From positions 165,696 through 203,395 of the forward strand of contig DKPB01000082.1 of the NCBI GenBank assembly GCA_002471015.1: a stretch of DNA of 37,700 bases, read 5' to 3'. The position numbers were made by a program, and so were the translations under genes. Positions 1 through 8,150 of the stretch are shown here, piece after piece; position 1 is the first letter of the stretch, and every line of letters starts with the position of its first letter. The notes under the pieces are model-generated. The model made no database searches. It saw only the letters and a program-made list of their open reading frames with translations, and was not told where the DNA came from. The DNA comes from Stenotrophomonas sp. UBA7346. GTDB lineage: Bacteria > Pseudomonadota > Gammaproteobacteria > Xanthomonadales > Xanthomonadaceae.

Positions 1-5
1 AAGCA

Positions 6-49
6 CCCCTCCCAACCCTCCTCTTGGCTTCGCCAAAAGGAGGGATCAA
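6..49. repeat. C-rich companion hairpin of the REP array (partial unit)
   Basis: A C-rich left arm (cccctcccaaccctcctcttggc) is followed by a short loop and a complementary right arm (gccaaaaggaggg). The same layout recurs next to REP copies at 2.6-2.8 kb and 29.2-29.6 kb, with different loop-proximal bases that keep pairing. It stands immediately before the REP element at 54-120. Confidence 0.7.
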
Positions 50-53
50 AGGC

Positions 54-120
54 GTAGTGCCGAGCCATGCTCGGCAGAGGATTCACCGGAAAAGCTCAGC
101 CAAGCATGGCTCGGCGCTAC
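54..120. repeat. Inverted pair of SMAG/GTAG REP elements
   Basis: The segment begins GTAGTGCCGAGCCATGCTCGGCA and ends with the reverse complement of a diverged second copy (GCATGGCTCGGCGCTAC). Each half can form an 8-bp stem with a CAT triloop, and the two halves can also pair with each other. The GTAG head and GC-rich stem match the REP family known in Stenotrophomonas maltophilia. The element lies just upstream of the first gene. Confidence 0.85.
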
Positions 121-166
121 AGGGCCGCATATGCCGCCCCGCCTGCGGGCATGGCACACTGTCCGC

Positions 167-838
167 ATGCGTCCTCGTCCACTCCTGCCTGGTTGCCTGC
201 TCGGTTACCTGATGTGGTGGCCAACCGCCGCATTGGCGGTTGATCCGCCCGCCGCAGACAACGTGCGCATCTACCGCTGCGTTGGCAGCAACGGGGCGGT
301 GTCGCTGCAGGATGCACCCTGCACCAAGGCACACCAGCAACAGGTGCTGGACATGGCGCGACCGAAGGACCCACCGGCGCGCCCTGCCACAACACCGGTA
401 CCCGCACCCCCACCGGTCATCCAGCGCGAAGTGCGCGTGGTCACCGTGCAGCCGCCACAGCCGATGTACGAGTGCGTCACCAGCGAGGGCGAGCGCTATA
501 CCAGTGACAACAACGACGGCAATCCACGCTGGGTGCCGACATGGGGCTATGCCTATCCGAGCCACCACGGTCCCGGCCATGGGGGGCCGCGCCCTCCGCG
601 CCCACCCGCTGGCGGTGGCATCCCATGGCGAGCCGGCGTAGCGGTTCCAATGGGCTCGGTGCTGGTGCGCGACAGCTGCACTGCCTTGCCACCGCAGGAA
701 GTCTGCGCGCGCCTGCGCGATCGCCGTTGGGAACTGATCCGGCGCTACAACAGCGCCCTGCAGAGCGAGCGCCGTGAGCTGGTGCGCGAACAGCGCGGTA
801 TTGAAGCGCGGCTGGACCAGGATTGTGGTGGCCACTGA
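167..838 (+). CDS. Secreted DUF4124-type cysteine-containing protein
   Basis: The ATG at 167 is preferred over the one at 131 because it starts directly with a signal peptide (residues 1 to about 24, ending ALA). The mature N-terminus carries the pattern IYRC...G.VSLQDAPC, which resembles DUF4124 (residues about 30-50). A proline-rich linker follows, then a second cysteine-containing half with a Gly/Pro/His stretch and a C-terminal helical segment ending in a cysteine. The even spread of cysteines suggests periplasmic disulphides. Its stop overlaps the ATG of the next gene by one base, so the two are translationally coupled. The next gene is a diverged paralogue. The function is unknown; a cell-envelope role is inference only. 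Confidence 0.75.
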   Translation: MRPRPLLPGCLLGYLMWWPTAALAVDPPAADNVRIYRCVGSNGAVSLQDAPCTKAHQQQVLDMARPKDPPARPATTPVPAPPPVIQREVRVVTVQPPQPMYECVTSEGERYTSDNNDGNPRWVPTWGYAYPSHHGPGHGGPRPPRPPAGGGIPWRAGVAVPMGSVLVRDSCTALPPQEVCARLRDRRWELIRRYNSALQSERRELVREQRGIEARLDQDCGGH

Positions 839-1446
839 TGCGTCGACTGGTCCTGCTGATGCTGCTGTTGCCCGCTACGGCCCACGCCGGTGACATCACC
901 TTCTACCGCTGCACCGACGCCAGCGGCGCGCTGACCATCCAGAACATGCCCTGCCCCAAGGGCATGCAACAGACCACCAAGGTGATGCAGGCCGTTGCCG
1001 CACCGCCGCCGATGCTTGCGCCCCTTCCTGCACTCCCAGCGCCACCTGCAGCACCGGCGGCCCAGACCGCGCCCACCACACCCGTAGCTCCCCTTCCGGT
1101 GGAAAAGCCGACACCGGTCGCCTTGCCGGCGCTGTTCCTGTGCAAGGGCCGCGGCATCGATGACTACCTCAGCGAAACCGCCGACCCACCCAGCCGTTGC
1201 GTACCGATGCGCGTGGTTGGGCTTGACGGCAATCCCGCCAAGGGTGCCGGTGAAGCCTGCGAGGTACAGCGCGACACCTGCACCGCCATTGACCCCACGC
1301 AGCTGTGCAGCACCTGGCAGCAACGCGTGCGTGATGCGGAAACCGCGGCGCGCTTCACCTCGTTGGCACAACCGGACGCGCTAGCGCACTACCAGCGCCT
1401 GCAGGCGCTGTGGGACGCCAGTGACTGCGCCGCTCAGAAGCCGTAG
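838..1446 (+). CDS. Secreted DUF4124-type protein, paralogue of the preceding gene
   Basis: The start at 838 overlaps the upstream stop (TGATG). A signal peptide covers residues 1 to about 18 (ending AHA). The mature N-terminus reads DITFYRCTDASGALTIQNMPC, aligning with IYRCVGSNGAVSLQDAPC of the upstream gene. A Pro/Ala-rich linker follows, then a second half with C.....C and a C-terminal cysteine, again matching the organisation of the neighbour. The pair therefore looks like an old tandem duplication. The 3' end overlaps the convergent SDR gene by 13 bp. No catalytic motif is visible and the function is unknown. Confidence 0.75.
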   Translation: MRRLVLLMLLLPATAHAGDITFYRCTDASGALTIQNMPCPKGMQQTTKVMQAVAAPPPMLAPLPALPAPPAAPAAQTAPTTPVAPLPVEKPTPVALPALFLCKGRGIDDYLSETADPPSRCVPMRVVGLDGNPAKGAGEACEVQRDTCTAIDPTQLCSTWQQRVRDAETAARFTSLAQPDALAHYQRLQALWDASDCAAQKP

Positions 1447-2210
1447 CGCAGGAAGCCGCCGTCCACCGCGATGCATTCGCCGGTGACATAGCTCGAGGCC
1501 GGCAGGCACAGAAAGCCTACCGCGGCAGCGACTTCTTCGGGCTCACCGATACGCCGCATGGGCGTGCGCGCGATCACCTCGTCGTAATAATCCGGGTCCG
1601 ACAGCGGCCCGGAAGTACGACGGGTGCGGATATACCACGGCGCCACCGAATTCACCCGGATACCATCCTCGGCCCATTCGCAGGCCAGGTTGCGGGTCAT
1701 CTGCTGCATGGCGGCCTTGGTCATTCCATAGACCACGCCGCTGCGCACATGGGTGATGCCGGACACGCTGCCCACGTTGACGATGGCCGAGGAGGCATGC
1801 CGGGTGAGCAGCGGGTGCGCGTAGCGGCACAGTTCGAACGCCGAGAACAGGTTGGTCTCGAAGATGCCGCGCCACTCGTCTTCGGAATATTCGGTTGCGG
1901 GCTTGGTGACGTTGCCGCCGGCATTGTTGACCAGGATGTTCAGACCATCGCTGTGGTCTTCGACCCAATCCAGGATCTCCTGCCGGTCCTGGTCATCGCT
2001 GACATCGGCGGAAAGCGCGTGGACGCTACGGTCGGGAAAACTGTCGGCCAGCTCGTCGCGGGTGGTTTCCAGCGCATCGACATCGCGCCCGACGATCAGC
2101 AGGTCCGCGCCAAAGCCCATCAGCTCGCGTGCGATCGCCAGCCCGATGCCGGCGGTGGCTCCGGTTACCAAAGCGGTCTGTCCATCCAATCGCCAGCGCT
2201 GCGGGTTCAT
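1434..2210 (-). CDS. SDR-family NAD(P)-dependent oxidoreductase
   Basis: This is a classical short-chain dehydrogenase of 258 residues. It has the nucleotide-binding TGATAGIG at residues 16-23, NNAG at 95-98, catalytic Ser148 in NVGSVSG, and Tyr161/Lys165 in YGMTK. The C-terminus PEEVAAAVGFL...SYVTGECIAVDGG is typical of the family. A much longer frame is open upstream, but the ATG at 2210 places the Rossmann strand at the normal distance and is chosen. Overall wording resembles the tropinone-reductase-like SDRs of Xanthomonadaceae; the substrate cannot be told from sequence. It is divergent from the small lipoprotein gene and convergent with the DUF4124 pair. Confidence 0.9.
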   Translation of the reverse strand: MNPQRWRLDGQTALVTGATAGIGLAIARELMGFGADLLIVGRDVDALETTRDELADSFPDRSVHALSADVSDDQDRQEILDWVEDHSDGLNILVNNAGGNVTKPATEYSEDEWRGIFETNLFSAFELCRYAHPLLTRHASSAIVNVGSVSGITHVRSGVVYGMTKAAMQQMTRNLACEWAEDGIRVNSVAPWYIRTRRTSGPLSDPDYYDEVIARTPMRRIGEPEEVAAAVGFLCLPASSYVTGECIAVDGGFLRYGF

Positions 2211-2304
2211 TGCGTTTCCTCGTCGATGCTCGGTGCGGCGCCGCGGAAGGACGCTGCGTGGGGATGGGACTAGGATAACGGCCTGAGCCCAATGGAGCAT
2301 GCCG

Positions 2305-2541
2305 ATGAAACCCCATCTCCTGTTGATCGCGCTTTTGCTGTTGGCCCTGGCTGCATGTGGCAAGCCACAGCCGCCGGACACCGAACGTCGCCCTGATCCA
2401 CAGGCAACGGCGTTGCGCGAGGCGATGAGCAAGGACCTGGCCCAGGCCAAGGCGACAGCCGCAGTCGCCGAACAGGCCAGCAAGGCACAGCAGGCCGAGC
2501 TGGATGCCGCGGCAGGCACAGCCGACGCTGCAAATCCGTAG
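2305..2541 (+). CDS. Small lipoprotein
   Basis: This 78-residue protein has a lipoprotein signal (LLLIALLLLALAAC, lipobox LAAC). A short Ala/Gln/Glu/Lys-rich, probably helical tail follows. ATG 2305 is preferred over the in-frame ATG at 2299 because the GGAG-like site at 2294-2297 lies too close to the first. The stop codon TAG is part of the GTAG head of the first REP repeat at 2538, so the repeat defines the end of the protein. The function is unknown. Confidence 0.65.
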   Translation: MKPHLLLIALLLLALAACGKPQPPDTERRPDPQATALREAMSKDLAQAKATAAVAEQASKAQQAELDAAAGTADAANP

Positions 2542-2880
2542 TGCCGAGCCACGCTCGGCAGGGGCTTTACCAGCGAAAACCGCCCCCTCCCCAACCCTCC
2601 CCTTCGCTACGCGAAAGGGAGAGAGCAAAGCGGTAGTGCCGAGCCACGCTCGGCAGGGGCTTTACCAGCGAAAACCAACCCCTCCCCTTCGCTACGCGAA
2701 AGGGAGGGAGCAAAGCGGTAGTGCCGAGCCATGCTCGGCAGGGGCTTTACCAGCGAAAACCAACCCCTCCCCAACCCTCCCCTTCGCTACGCGAAAGGGA
2801 GGGAGCAAAGCGGTAGTGCCGAGCCACGCTCAGCATAGGCTCTACCTGGGACATCTTGCCGAGCATGGTTCGGCACTACC
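2538..2880. repeat. Array of four composite REP + C-rich hairpin units, ending in an inverted REP
   Basis: GTAGTGCCGAGC units start at 2538, 2633, 2718 and 2813. Each of the first three is followed by ggggctttaccagcgaaaac and by a C-rich hairpin (ccctccccttcgc-tac-gcgaaagggag). The period is 95, 85 and 95 bp; the 85-bp unit has lost 10 bp of the C-rich left arm. The last unit pairs with an inverted copy ending CGGCACTAC at about 2879. This fills most of the gap between the lipoprotein and sppA. Confidence 0.9.
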
Positions 2881-2886
2881 CTTAAA

Positions 2887-2916
2887 CAACAACGCCGCCT
2901 TGGGGCGGCGTTGTTG
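2887..2916 (-). terminator. Rho-independent terminator of sppA
   Basis: There is a perfect 13-bp stem (CAACAACGCCGCC / GGCGGCGTTGTTG) with a TTGG loop. On the minus strand it lies 21 bp past the sppA stop and is followed by a T-containing tail (TTGTTGTTTAAG). Confidence 0.85.
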
Positions 2917-2937
2917 CCATGCATTACACCCGCGCGC

Positions 2938-4845
2938 TTACAAACCGCAGAAGCAGTATGCGAGCGACTTCACCGGCGCACCATTGCGGTCCTTCACTGC
3001 GTCCTCGACGAAGCGCAGCTGGGTGTCCAGCTCCGGCATCTGCTTGGCCAGCATTATCCGCGCGATACCCGAGTCGGCCAGCATCCAGGCACCGGCGCGG
3101 CTGCCGGCAAAGCCGGTCATGAACTGCGCGAACGGCGTGGCCGCCTTCTCGATGTAACGCACACGGTACTTGTCGCTCTCACCCAGCTTGGCGCGGCCAG
3201 CGGCATCGGCAACGGCAGCCTTCAGGCCACCAAACGCATCCACCAGGCCACGTTCCTTGGCCTGCGCACCACTCCACACGCGGCCGCGGGCGACTTCATC
3301 CACGGCTTCCACCGGCTTGTTGCGCGCGGCAGCCACCTTGCCAGTGAAGTCGGCATAGCCCTTGTTGATCACCGACTGGATCACCTGGCCCACGGCCGGG
3401 TCCATCGGCCGGGTCGCGTCGAACGCACCCGCGAAACGGGTGGTGCCCACGCCATCGGTATGCACGCCGATCTTGTCCAGGCTGCGGGCGAAGTTGGGAA
3501 TCATGCCGAAGATGCCGATCGAACCGGTGATGGTGGATTCGTCGGCATAGATGCGATCGGCATTCATGCTGATCCAGTAACCACCGGACGCGGCCATGTC
3601 ACCCATCGACACCACCACCGGCTTGCCGGCGGCCTTGAGCGCTTCCACTTCGCGGCGGATCTGCTCCGAAGCGAAAACTTCACCACCCGGCGAATCCACG
3701 CGCAGCACCACGGCCTTCACGTCGTCATCGTCGCGCGCCTCGCGCAGCAGGGCCGATGTCGACACGCCGCCGATGCGGCCGGCAGGCAGGTCACCGCCAG
3801 CGATTTCACCTTCGGCCACCACCACCGCCACCTGCGGACGCGAATCCACCGGCGAGCGGCGGGCATCGATCTGGGTGAGGTAGTCATTCAGGCCGATCTG
3901 GCGGTAACCACCGTCGGCATCGCTGTCGGCAGTACCGCGCTCGGTCAGCAGCGCGTCCACTTCCTCGCGGGTCTTCAGGCCATCGACCAGCTTCTGCTGC
4001 AGGGCGAAGCGGGCCAGGTCGCCTTCAGCGGCGGCGATGCCTTCGGGCAGGGTATCGATGCCGGCGGCCAACTGCGCCACATCCAGCTTGCGCGCCTTGG
4101 CGATATCACCCAGGTAGCGCTGCCAGACGTCGTTCATCCAGAACAGATCGGCTTCCTTGGCCTGCGGCGAGGCAGCGTCCAGCACGTAGGGCTCGGCAGC
4201 GGACTTGTACTCGCCCACCTTGAACAGGTGCACATCCACGCCCAGCTTTTCCTGCAGGCCGGTGCGGAAATACTGGCGGTAACGGCCCAGGCCTTCCAGC
4301 AGCAACCCACCCATCGGGTCCAGGTAGATCTCGTCGGCCTGCGCCGCCAGCAGGTACTGCGACTGGCCCATGTTTTCACTGAAGGCCACCACCTGCTTCT
4401 TGGCTGCACGCAGCTCCTGCAGCGCAGCGGTCACTTCGCGCATGGAGGCAAAGCCGCTGGGCTGCAGCTTGTCCAGTTGCAGCACCACGCGCTCGATCTT
4501 TTTGTCGTCCTTGGCCGCCTCGATGGCACGTACCAGGTCGCGCAGCTGGATCTCCTCGCCCTTGGTGTCGCCCAGCGCCTTGGCCAGCGCGCGGCTCACC
4601 GGGTCGCTGCTGAACTGTTCGACCAGGCGGCCTTCCGGCGCGATCACCAACGTGGTGCGGTCCTGCATGACCTTGGCCGAGGACGCGCCCTTGCCCAGCA
4701 CCACCAGGAATACGACCAGCATCAGCAACAGCAGGCCGAAGAACAGCAGGTTTAGGATCAACCGGCGGGTGAAGTTCATTACATCCCACAGGCCCACGAA
4801 AAAGGTGGCAATGGGATTGCGACGTGGTACGGGGGGGGGATTCAT
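2938..4845 (-). CDS. sppA: Signal peptide peptidase SppA, 67K type
   Basis: SppA is a serine protease of family S49 anchored in the inner membrane that degrades cleaved signal peptides on the periplasmic side. The protein has 635 residues, the usual length of the double-domain (67K) type. An N-terminal membrane helix lies at about 30-52. Catalytic Lys is in GEYKSAAEPY (about 214) and catalytic Ser in DMAASGGYWIS (about 420), following the conserved VDSPGG segment. The ATG at 4845 is chosen because AGGAG lies 5 bp upstream; a GTG two codons earlier would overlap that site. Codons 3-5 lie in a run of nine C (nine G on the plus strand, 4831-4839), an unusual feature at the start of a gene. Confidence 0.95.
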   Translation of the reverse strand: MNPPPVPRRNPIATFFVGLWDVMNFTRRLILNLLFFGLLLLMLVVFLVVLGKGASSAKVMQDRTTLVIAPEGRLVEQFSSDPVSRALAKALGDTKGEEIQLRDLVRAIEAAKDDKKIERVVLQLDKLQPSGFASMREVTAALQELRAAKKQVVAFSENMGQSQYLLAAQADEIYLDPMGGLLLEGLGRYRQYFRTGLQEKLGVDVHLFKVGEYKSAAEPYVLDAASPQAKEADLFWMNDVWQRYLGDIAKARKLDVAQLAAGIDTLPEGIAAAEGDLARFALQQKLVDGLKTREEVDALLTERGTADSDADGGYRQIGLNDYLTQIDARRSPVDSRPQVAVVVAEGEIAGGDLPAGRIGGVSTSALLREARDDDDVKAVVLRVDSPGGEVFASEQIRREVEALKAAGKPVVVSMGDMAASGGYWISMNADRIYADESTITGSIGIFGMIPNFARSLDKIGVHTDGVGTTRFAGAFDATRPMDPAVGQVIQSVINKGYADFTGKVAAARNKPVEAVDEVARGRVWSGAQAKERGLVDAFGGLKAAVADAAGRAKLGESDKYRVRYIEKAATPFAQFMTGFAGSRAGAWMLADSGIARIMLAKQMPELDTQLRFVEDAVKDRNGAPVKSLAYCFCGL

Positions 4846-4914
4846 GAACACTCCTGTCCGGGCTTGTTGCAGGTGAGGATACGCATTGGCAAGGCTCGCA
4901 GTATGGCCTTTAAG

Positions 4915-6279
4915 TCAGGGTGCCGCCGGATACAGCAGGCGCCGGCTGCTTACCCGCAGGCGCCAGCCCAGCAGCACGGCGGCCACGGTCAGACCCATGA
5001 TCAGGCCAACCCACATGCCCTGCGGGCCCCAGCCAAGGCCAAGACCCAGGCCTGCGCCCAGCGGCATGCCCACGCCCCAGTAGGCGAACATGGCGATGAA
5101 CATCGGCACGCGGGTGTCCTTCAGGCCGCGCAGCGCACCGGCCGACAGCACCTGGATGCCATCGGGGATCTGGAAGGTGGCCGCGTACAGCAACAGCGTG
5201 GAGGCCAGCGCCGCCACCGCCAGGTCATCGGTGTACAGGCGCACGACGGCGTTGTGCCCAAGCAGCAGGCCGGTGATGGACACCAGCTGGGTCACCAGCA
5301 CGATGCCGTAACCGGCCCAGGTCGCCCGGCGCACGCCCAGTGGATCGTTGCTGCCCACCGCATGGCCGACACGTACGGTGGTTGCCTCGGCCACGCCCAT
5401 CGGGATCATGAAGCACAGCTGGGCGACGTTGATGGCGATCTGGTGCGCACTGGCTTCGGTTGCACCAATGCGGCCGATCAACAGCGCGGTGATGATGAAC
5501 AGACCGCCTTCCATCAACACGGTGATGCCGATCGGCAGCCCCGTCCGCAGCAGGTCCCAGATCGCCTGCCAGCGCGGCAGTTCGAAATGGGTGAACAACT
5601 GCAGGTGGGCGAAGCGCTTGGTGGTCCACAGGTACGTGGCAAAGGCCAGCGCCTGCACCCACATGGTCACCGACGAAGCGATGCCCAGGCCTTCGGCCCC
5701 CAGCTCGGGGAAGCCGAACCTGCCGTTGCACAAGGCATAGCCCAGCGGCCCCAGCACCAGCAGGCCACCAAAACCGATCAACATGGTCGGCAGGGTCCAA
5801 TGCATGCCCTCACTGAGATAGCGCATGCAGAAGTACAGGGTCAGCGCCGGCACGCCCCAGCGGATGGCATGCAGGAAGTCGGTGGCGCCGGGCACGATCT
5901 CCGGGGCGATGCCGAATGCGGGCAGGAACGCGGGCACCACGCTAAGGAACAGGAACATCAGCGCGCTCAGGCCCACGCCCAGCCACAGCGCCTGACGGAA
6001 CAGGGGGCCGATCTCGCGCTCGCGGCCGGCGCCGTGCAGCTGCGACACCGAGGCGGTGAGCGAGATCAGGGTGCCGATCGGCACCAGCATCGGCAGCCAT
6101 AACAAGGCAGTGCCGATGCTGACCGCGGCAAATGTGTCGGTGCCATGATGGCCGGCGATGGTGTTGTCGACGAAGGCGATCAGGCCGGTGGAGACGTGGC
6201 CCAGCACCAACGGCAGAGCGAGGAGACCAGTCGACCGCACTTCCTGCAGGAAGCGCGGCGTAGCGGGAGCAGTGGACAT
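4915..6279 (-). CDS. MATE-family multidrug/toxin exporter (NorM-like)
   Basis: The 454-residue protein is strongly hydrophobic, with about 12 transmembrane helices in two similar halves, as in MATE transporters. The first half has GLIAFVDNTIAGHHG, close to the conserved family segment with an acidic residue in helix 1. The second half contains EGGLFIITALLIGRIGATEASAHQIAINV, which matches the typical MATE helix-7/8 wording. NorM-type members export cationic drugs in exchange for Na+ or H+; the substrate here is unknown. It starts about 140 bp downstream of the DUF3106 gene on the same strand and is followed by sppA after 69 bp, but no operon signal is obvious. Confidence 0.92.
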   Translation of the reverse strand: MSTAPATPRFLQEVRSTGLLALPLVLGHVSTGLIAFVDNTIAGHHGTDTFAAVSIGTALLWLPMLVPIGTLISLTASVSQLHGAGREREIGPLFRQALWLGVGLSALMFLFLSVVPAFLPAFGIAPEIVPGATDFLHAIRWGVPALTLYFCMRYLSEGMHWTLPTMLIGFGGLLVLGPLGYALCNGRFGFPELGAEGLGIASSVTMWVQALAFATYLWTTKRFAHLQLFTHFELPRWQAIWDLLRTGLPIGITVLMEGGLFIITALLIGRIGATEASAHQIAINVAQLCFMIPMGVAEATTVRVGHAVGSNDPLGVRRATWAGYGIVLVTQLVSITGLLLGHNAVVRLYTDDLAVAALASTLLLYAATFQIPDGIQVLSAGALRGLKDTRVPMFIAMFAYWGVGMPLGAGLGLGLGWGPQGMWVGLIMGLTVAAVLLGWRLRVSSRRLLYPAAP

Positions 6280-6414
6280 AAAACAGAAGACGCGGACTGC
6301 GGCCGGCGCAGGAAGTGCGCGGTTGCCGGGTCGCGGAGTGTGCGCATTCTACCGTGGCCGGACCATGACCGCCCTGCCCTGTGGTGAACGCAATGTTTGA
6401 TCTGCTGCCACGCT

Positions 6415-6429
6415 GGCCGGTTACCGGCC
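6415..6429. terminator. Small GC hairpin at the end of the DUF3106 gene
   Basis: GGCCGG-TTA-CCGGCC spans the stop codon of the minus-strand DUF3106 gene. There is no T-run, so an intrinsic-terminator role is only possible. Confidence 0.3.
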
Positions 6430-6987
6430 GACCTTCTCGCGCAGCCACGCACCGCGCTGCGCCGGTGCCAGCCCCAGCAGCTGCGCACGCACAGCGTCAC
6501 GCTCCTGCGGCGGCGTGCGCAACGAAATCAGACTCAGCTGCTCCAGCTCGGTGGCATCCAGTGCCCGCAACAAGGCCATCACCGGGCCGCGCTCGGCCTC
6601 GGGTACAAAGCCCAGCAAGGGTTGCAGGCGCGGGTAGAACACGCCCAGCTGCGGGCCCAGCAGCCATGCATCCCGGTGCATCTGGTCCATGCCGGCAAAG
6701 CGCGCGCGCAATGCATCCCGCTGTGCGGGCGGCATGGCCGCCAGCGCCGCAGCGGCCTGCCGCAGACGCTGCTTTTCACTGTCCGGCAGCGCCTGCCAGG
6801 CAGCATAGCGGGCGCGCGCATCGCGTTTGTGCGCGGCGGACTGGCTGGCCCAGGCGGGCTGCGCCGGTGCTGTCTGCACAGTGGGTGGCGGTGCCGGGAT
6901 ACCCGGCAGCGCGGTGGGGGTGGCCGCCTGCAGCGGCGCGACCAAAGCCAGCAACAACCCGGGCAGCAGCCACTCAGTTTTCCGCAT
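6421..6987 (-). CDS. DUF3106 domain protein, secreted
   Basis: This 188-residue protein has a signal peptide (MRKTEWLLPGLLLALVAPLQA). Its mature part resembles DUF3106, with repeated W..L....K..L......LA.MPPAQR.ALR..F phrases at about 60-110 and a second, weaker set near the C-terminus. DUF3106 proteins are of unknown function but often sit beside a sigma factor and a small membrane protein. Here the gene starts inside the last 14 bp of the upstream sigma-like membrane protein, so coupled translation is likely. The start ATG at 6987 gives a clean signal peptide; the longer open frame upstream is the shadow of the neighbour. Confidence 0.8.
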   Translation of the reverse strand: MRKTEWLLPGLLLALVAPLQAATPTALPGIPAPPPTVQTAPAQPAWASQSAAHKRDARARYAAWQALPDSEKQRLRQAAAALAAMPPAQRDALRARFAGMDQMHRDAWLLGPQLGVFYPRLQPLLGFVPEAERGPVMALLRALDATELEQLSLISLRTPPQERDAVRAQLLGLAPAQRGAWLREKVGR

Positions 6988-7978
6988 CGACCGTCTCCAG
7001 GGCTGCGCCGGCCGGCTCGGGCCGGCTTGGCTGCGGTTGAGATTCATCCACCGGTAGTGGGCCACCGGCGGCATACCAGGCCAATAGATCGGCATCCTGG
7101 GCCAACGCCAGCTCCGGGTCGGCCAGCATGGCCGCATCGGCGGCGGTGTCAGGATCCGGGCCAGGCGCCGCGGTGCTGCTGTCGTCCGCCAGGGTTTCCA
7201 CCTGCACCGGGTTGTCATCGCCCAGGCCACTGCCAATCCCGGGGCCAACACCAGCGGGATGTTGGCTGCGCCACCACCCGCCGGCAACCAGTGCCAGCAA
7301 CAGCAAGGGCAGGCACAACAACAACCAGGTCCGCAGGGGCCAACGCGCACGCGGCTTGCGCGGCGCCGCAGGGCGGCGCCGCGCCAACGGTTCGGGTACG
7401 CGGGCTGGCGTTTGCGGCTTGACCGACATTGCCCCGGTCAGCACCGATTCCCGCAGTTGCTCCAGCTGCTGCAGACGGGGCGCCGACAGGTCACGGACCC
7501 GCGCCTGCACCTGTTCGGCCAGCTGCCGCCATGCCCCGGCATCGGGCTGGCCGTGCACATCCAATGGGCAGGCCCCGGCCAGCGCTTGCCGATAGGCCGC
7601 CGAAGCAACCCCCAGCACCGCTGCGGCAGCCTCTTCGTCCAATCCGCCACCAATACGCAACAGCAGGGCGAGGCGTTCGGCCGGCGCCAACGTCCCCAGA
7701 TGGGTCAACGCTGGCTCCCATTGCCCCGTCGCCGGGGGGCTGAGCAATTGCGGGGTACTGCACAACAGGCCCCAGAAACGGGCAGGCCAATCGGCCATGG
7801 GCAGCTGCGCGGCGTGCCCGGCGAAGGCGCGCATGGCCACCGCCACCGCGCGCTCGGCAATGGCCGCATCGCCAGCCTGCAGCTCGGCCACGACCAGGGC
7901 GCGGCGTTCAGCACCCCGCAGGAAGGCGGACAGAGCATTGGCTGCGGCCGGGGAAAGAGGGGCTGGTGCAGCCATCAT
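6974..7978 (-). CDS. Degenerate ECF-sigma-like domain fused to a transmembrane segment
   Basis: The 334-residue N-terminal half follows the order of an ECF sigma factor. FLRGAERRALVVAELQAGD (about 19-37) and MADWPARFWGLL (about 61-72) resemble region 2. LAPAERLALLLRIGGGLDEEAAAAVLGV (about 96-123) resembles region 4, the helix-turn-helix that binds the -35 element. The usual promoter-contacting residues seem lost. A basic stretch, one membrane helix (WLLLCLPLLLLALVAGGWW, about 219-237) and an acidic, proline-rich tail follow. The tail would be outside the cytoplasm. GGAG lies 5 bp before the ATG at 7978. My reading is a fused sigma/anti-sigma-like module; the alternative is a membrane protein with a coincidental helical domain. 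Confidence 0.75.
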   Translation of the reverse strand: MMAAPAPLSPAAANALSAFLRGAERRALVVAELQAGDAAIAERAVAVAMRAFAGHAAQLPMADWPARFWGLLCSTPQLLSPPATGQWEPALTHLGTLAPAERLALLLRIGGGLDEEAAAAVLGVASAAYRQALAGACPLDVHGQPDAGAWRQLAEQVQARVRDLSAPRLQQLEQLRESVLTGAMSVKPQTPARVPEPLARRRPAAPRKPRARWPLRTWLLLCLPLLLLALVAGGWWRSQHPAGVGPGIGSGLGDDNPVQVETLADDSSTAAPGPDPDTAADAAMLADPELALAQDADLLAWYAAGGPLPVDESQPQPSRPEPAGAALETVDAEN

Positions 7979-8150
7979 GTGAACTCCGTCATGCCGTGAT
8001 GATACTCAGCGCATGACAAGCTGCCGACGGCCTGCACGCCCTCATCACGGTGGCGGAGCAGCCCCTGCCGCAACTTGTGCACAGCGTCAATACGCCGTAA
8101 CAAATTCCGCGCGAATGCCATGCCAAAGCTGCATTTCGTTTTTGTTTCAC

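Noticed and set aside
1434..2594. A 386-residue SDR starting at 2594
   Set aside because: The extra N-terminus overlaps the lipoprotein gene and repeats and has no domain; ATG 2210 gives the normal SDR length.
2538..2880. CRISPR array
   Set aside because: Repeats contain internal hairpins, intervals are themselves repeated rather than unique, and no cas gene is present.
2911..4755. 614-codon open frame antisense to sppA
   Set aside because: It is a shadow of a GC-rich gene, His/Gln/Leu-rich with no domain, while the minus strand clearly encodes SppA.
4864..6102. 412-codon open frame antisense to the MATE exporter
   Set aside because: Gln/His-rich shadow translation; the opposite strand is a clear 12-helix transporter.
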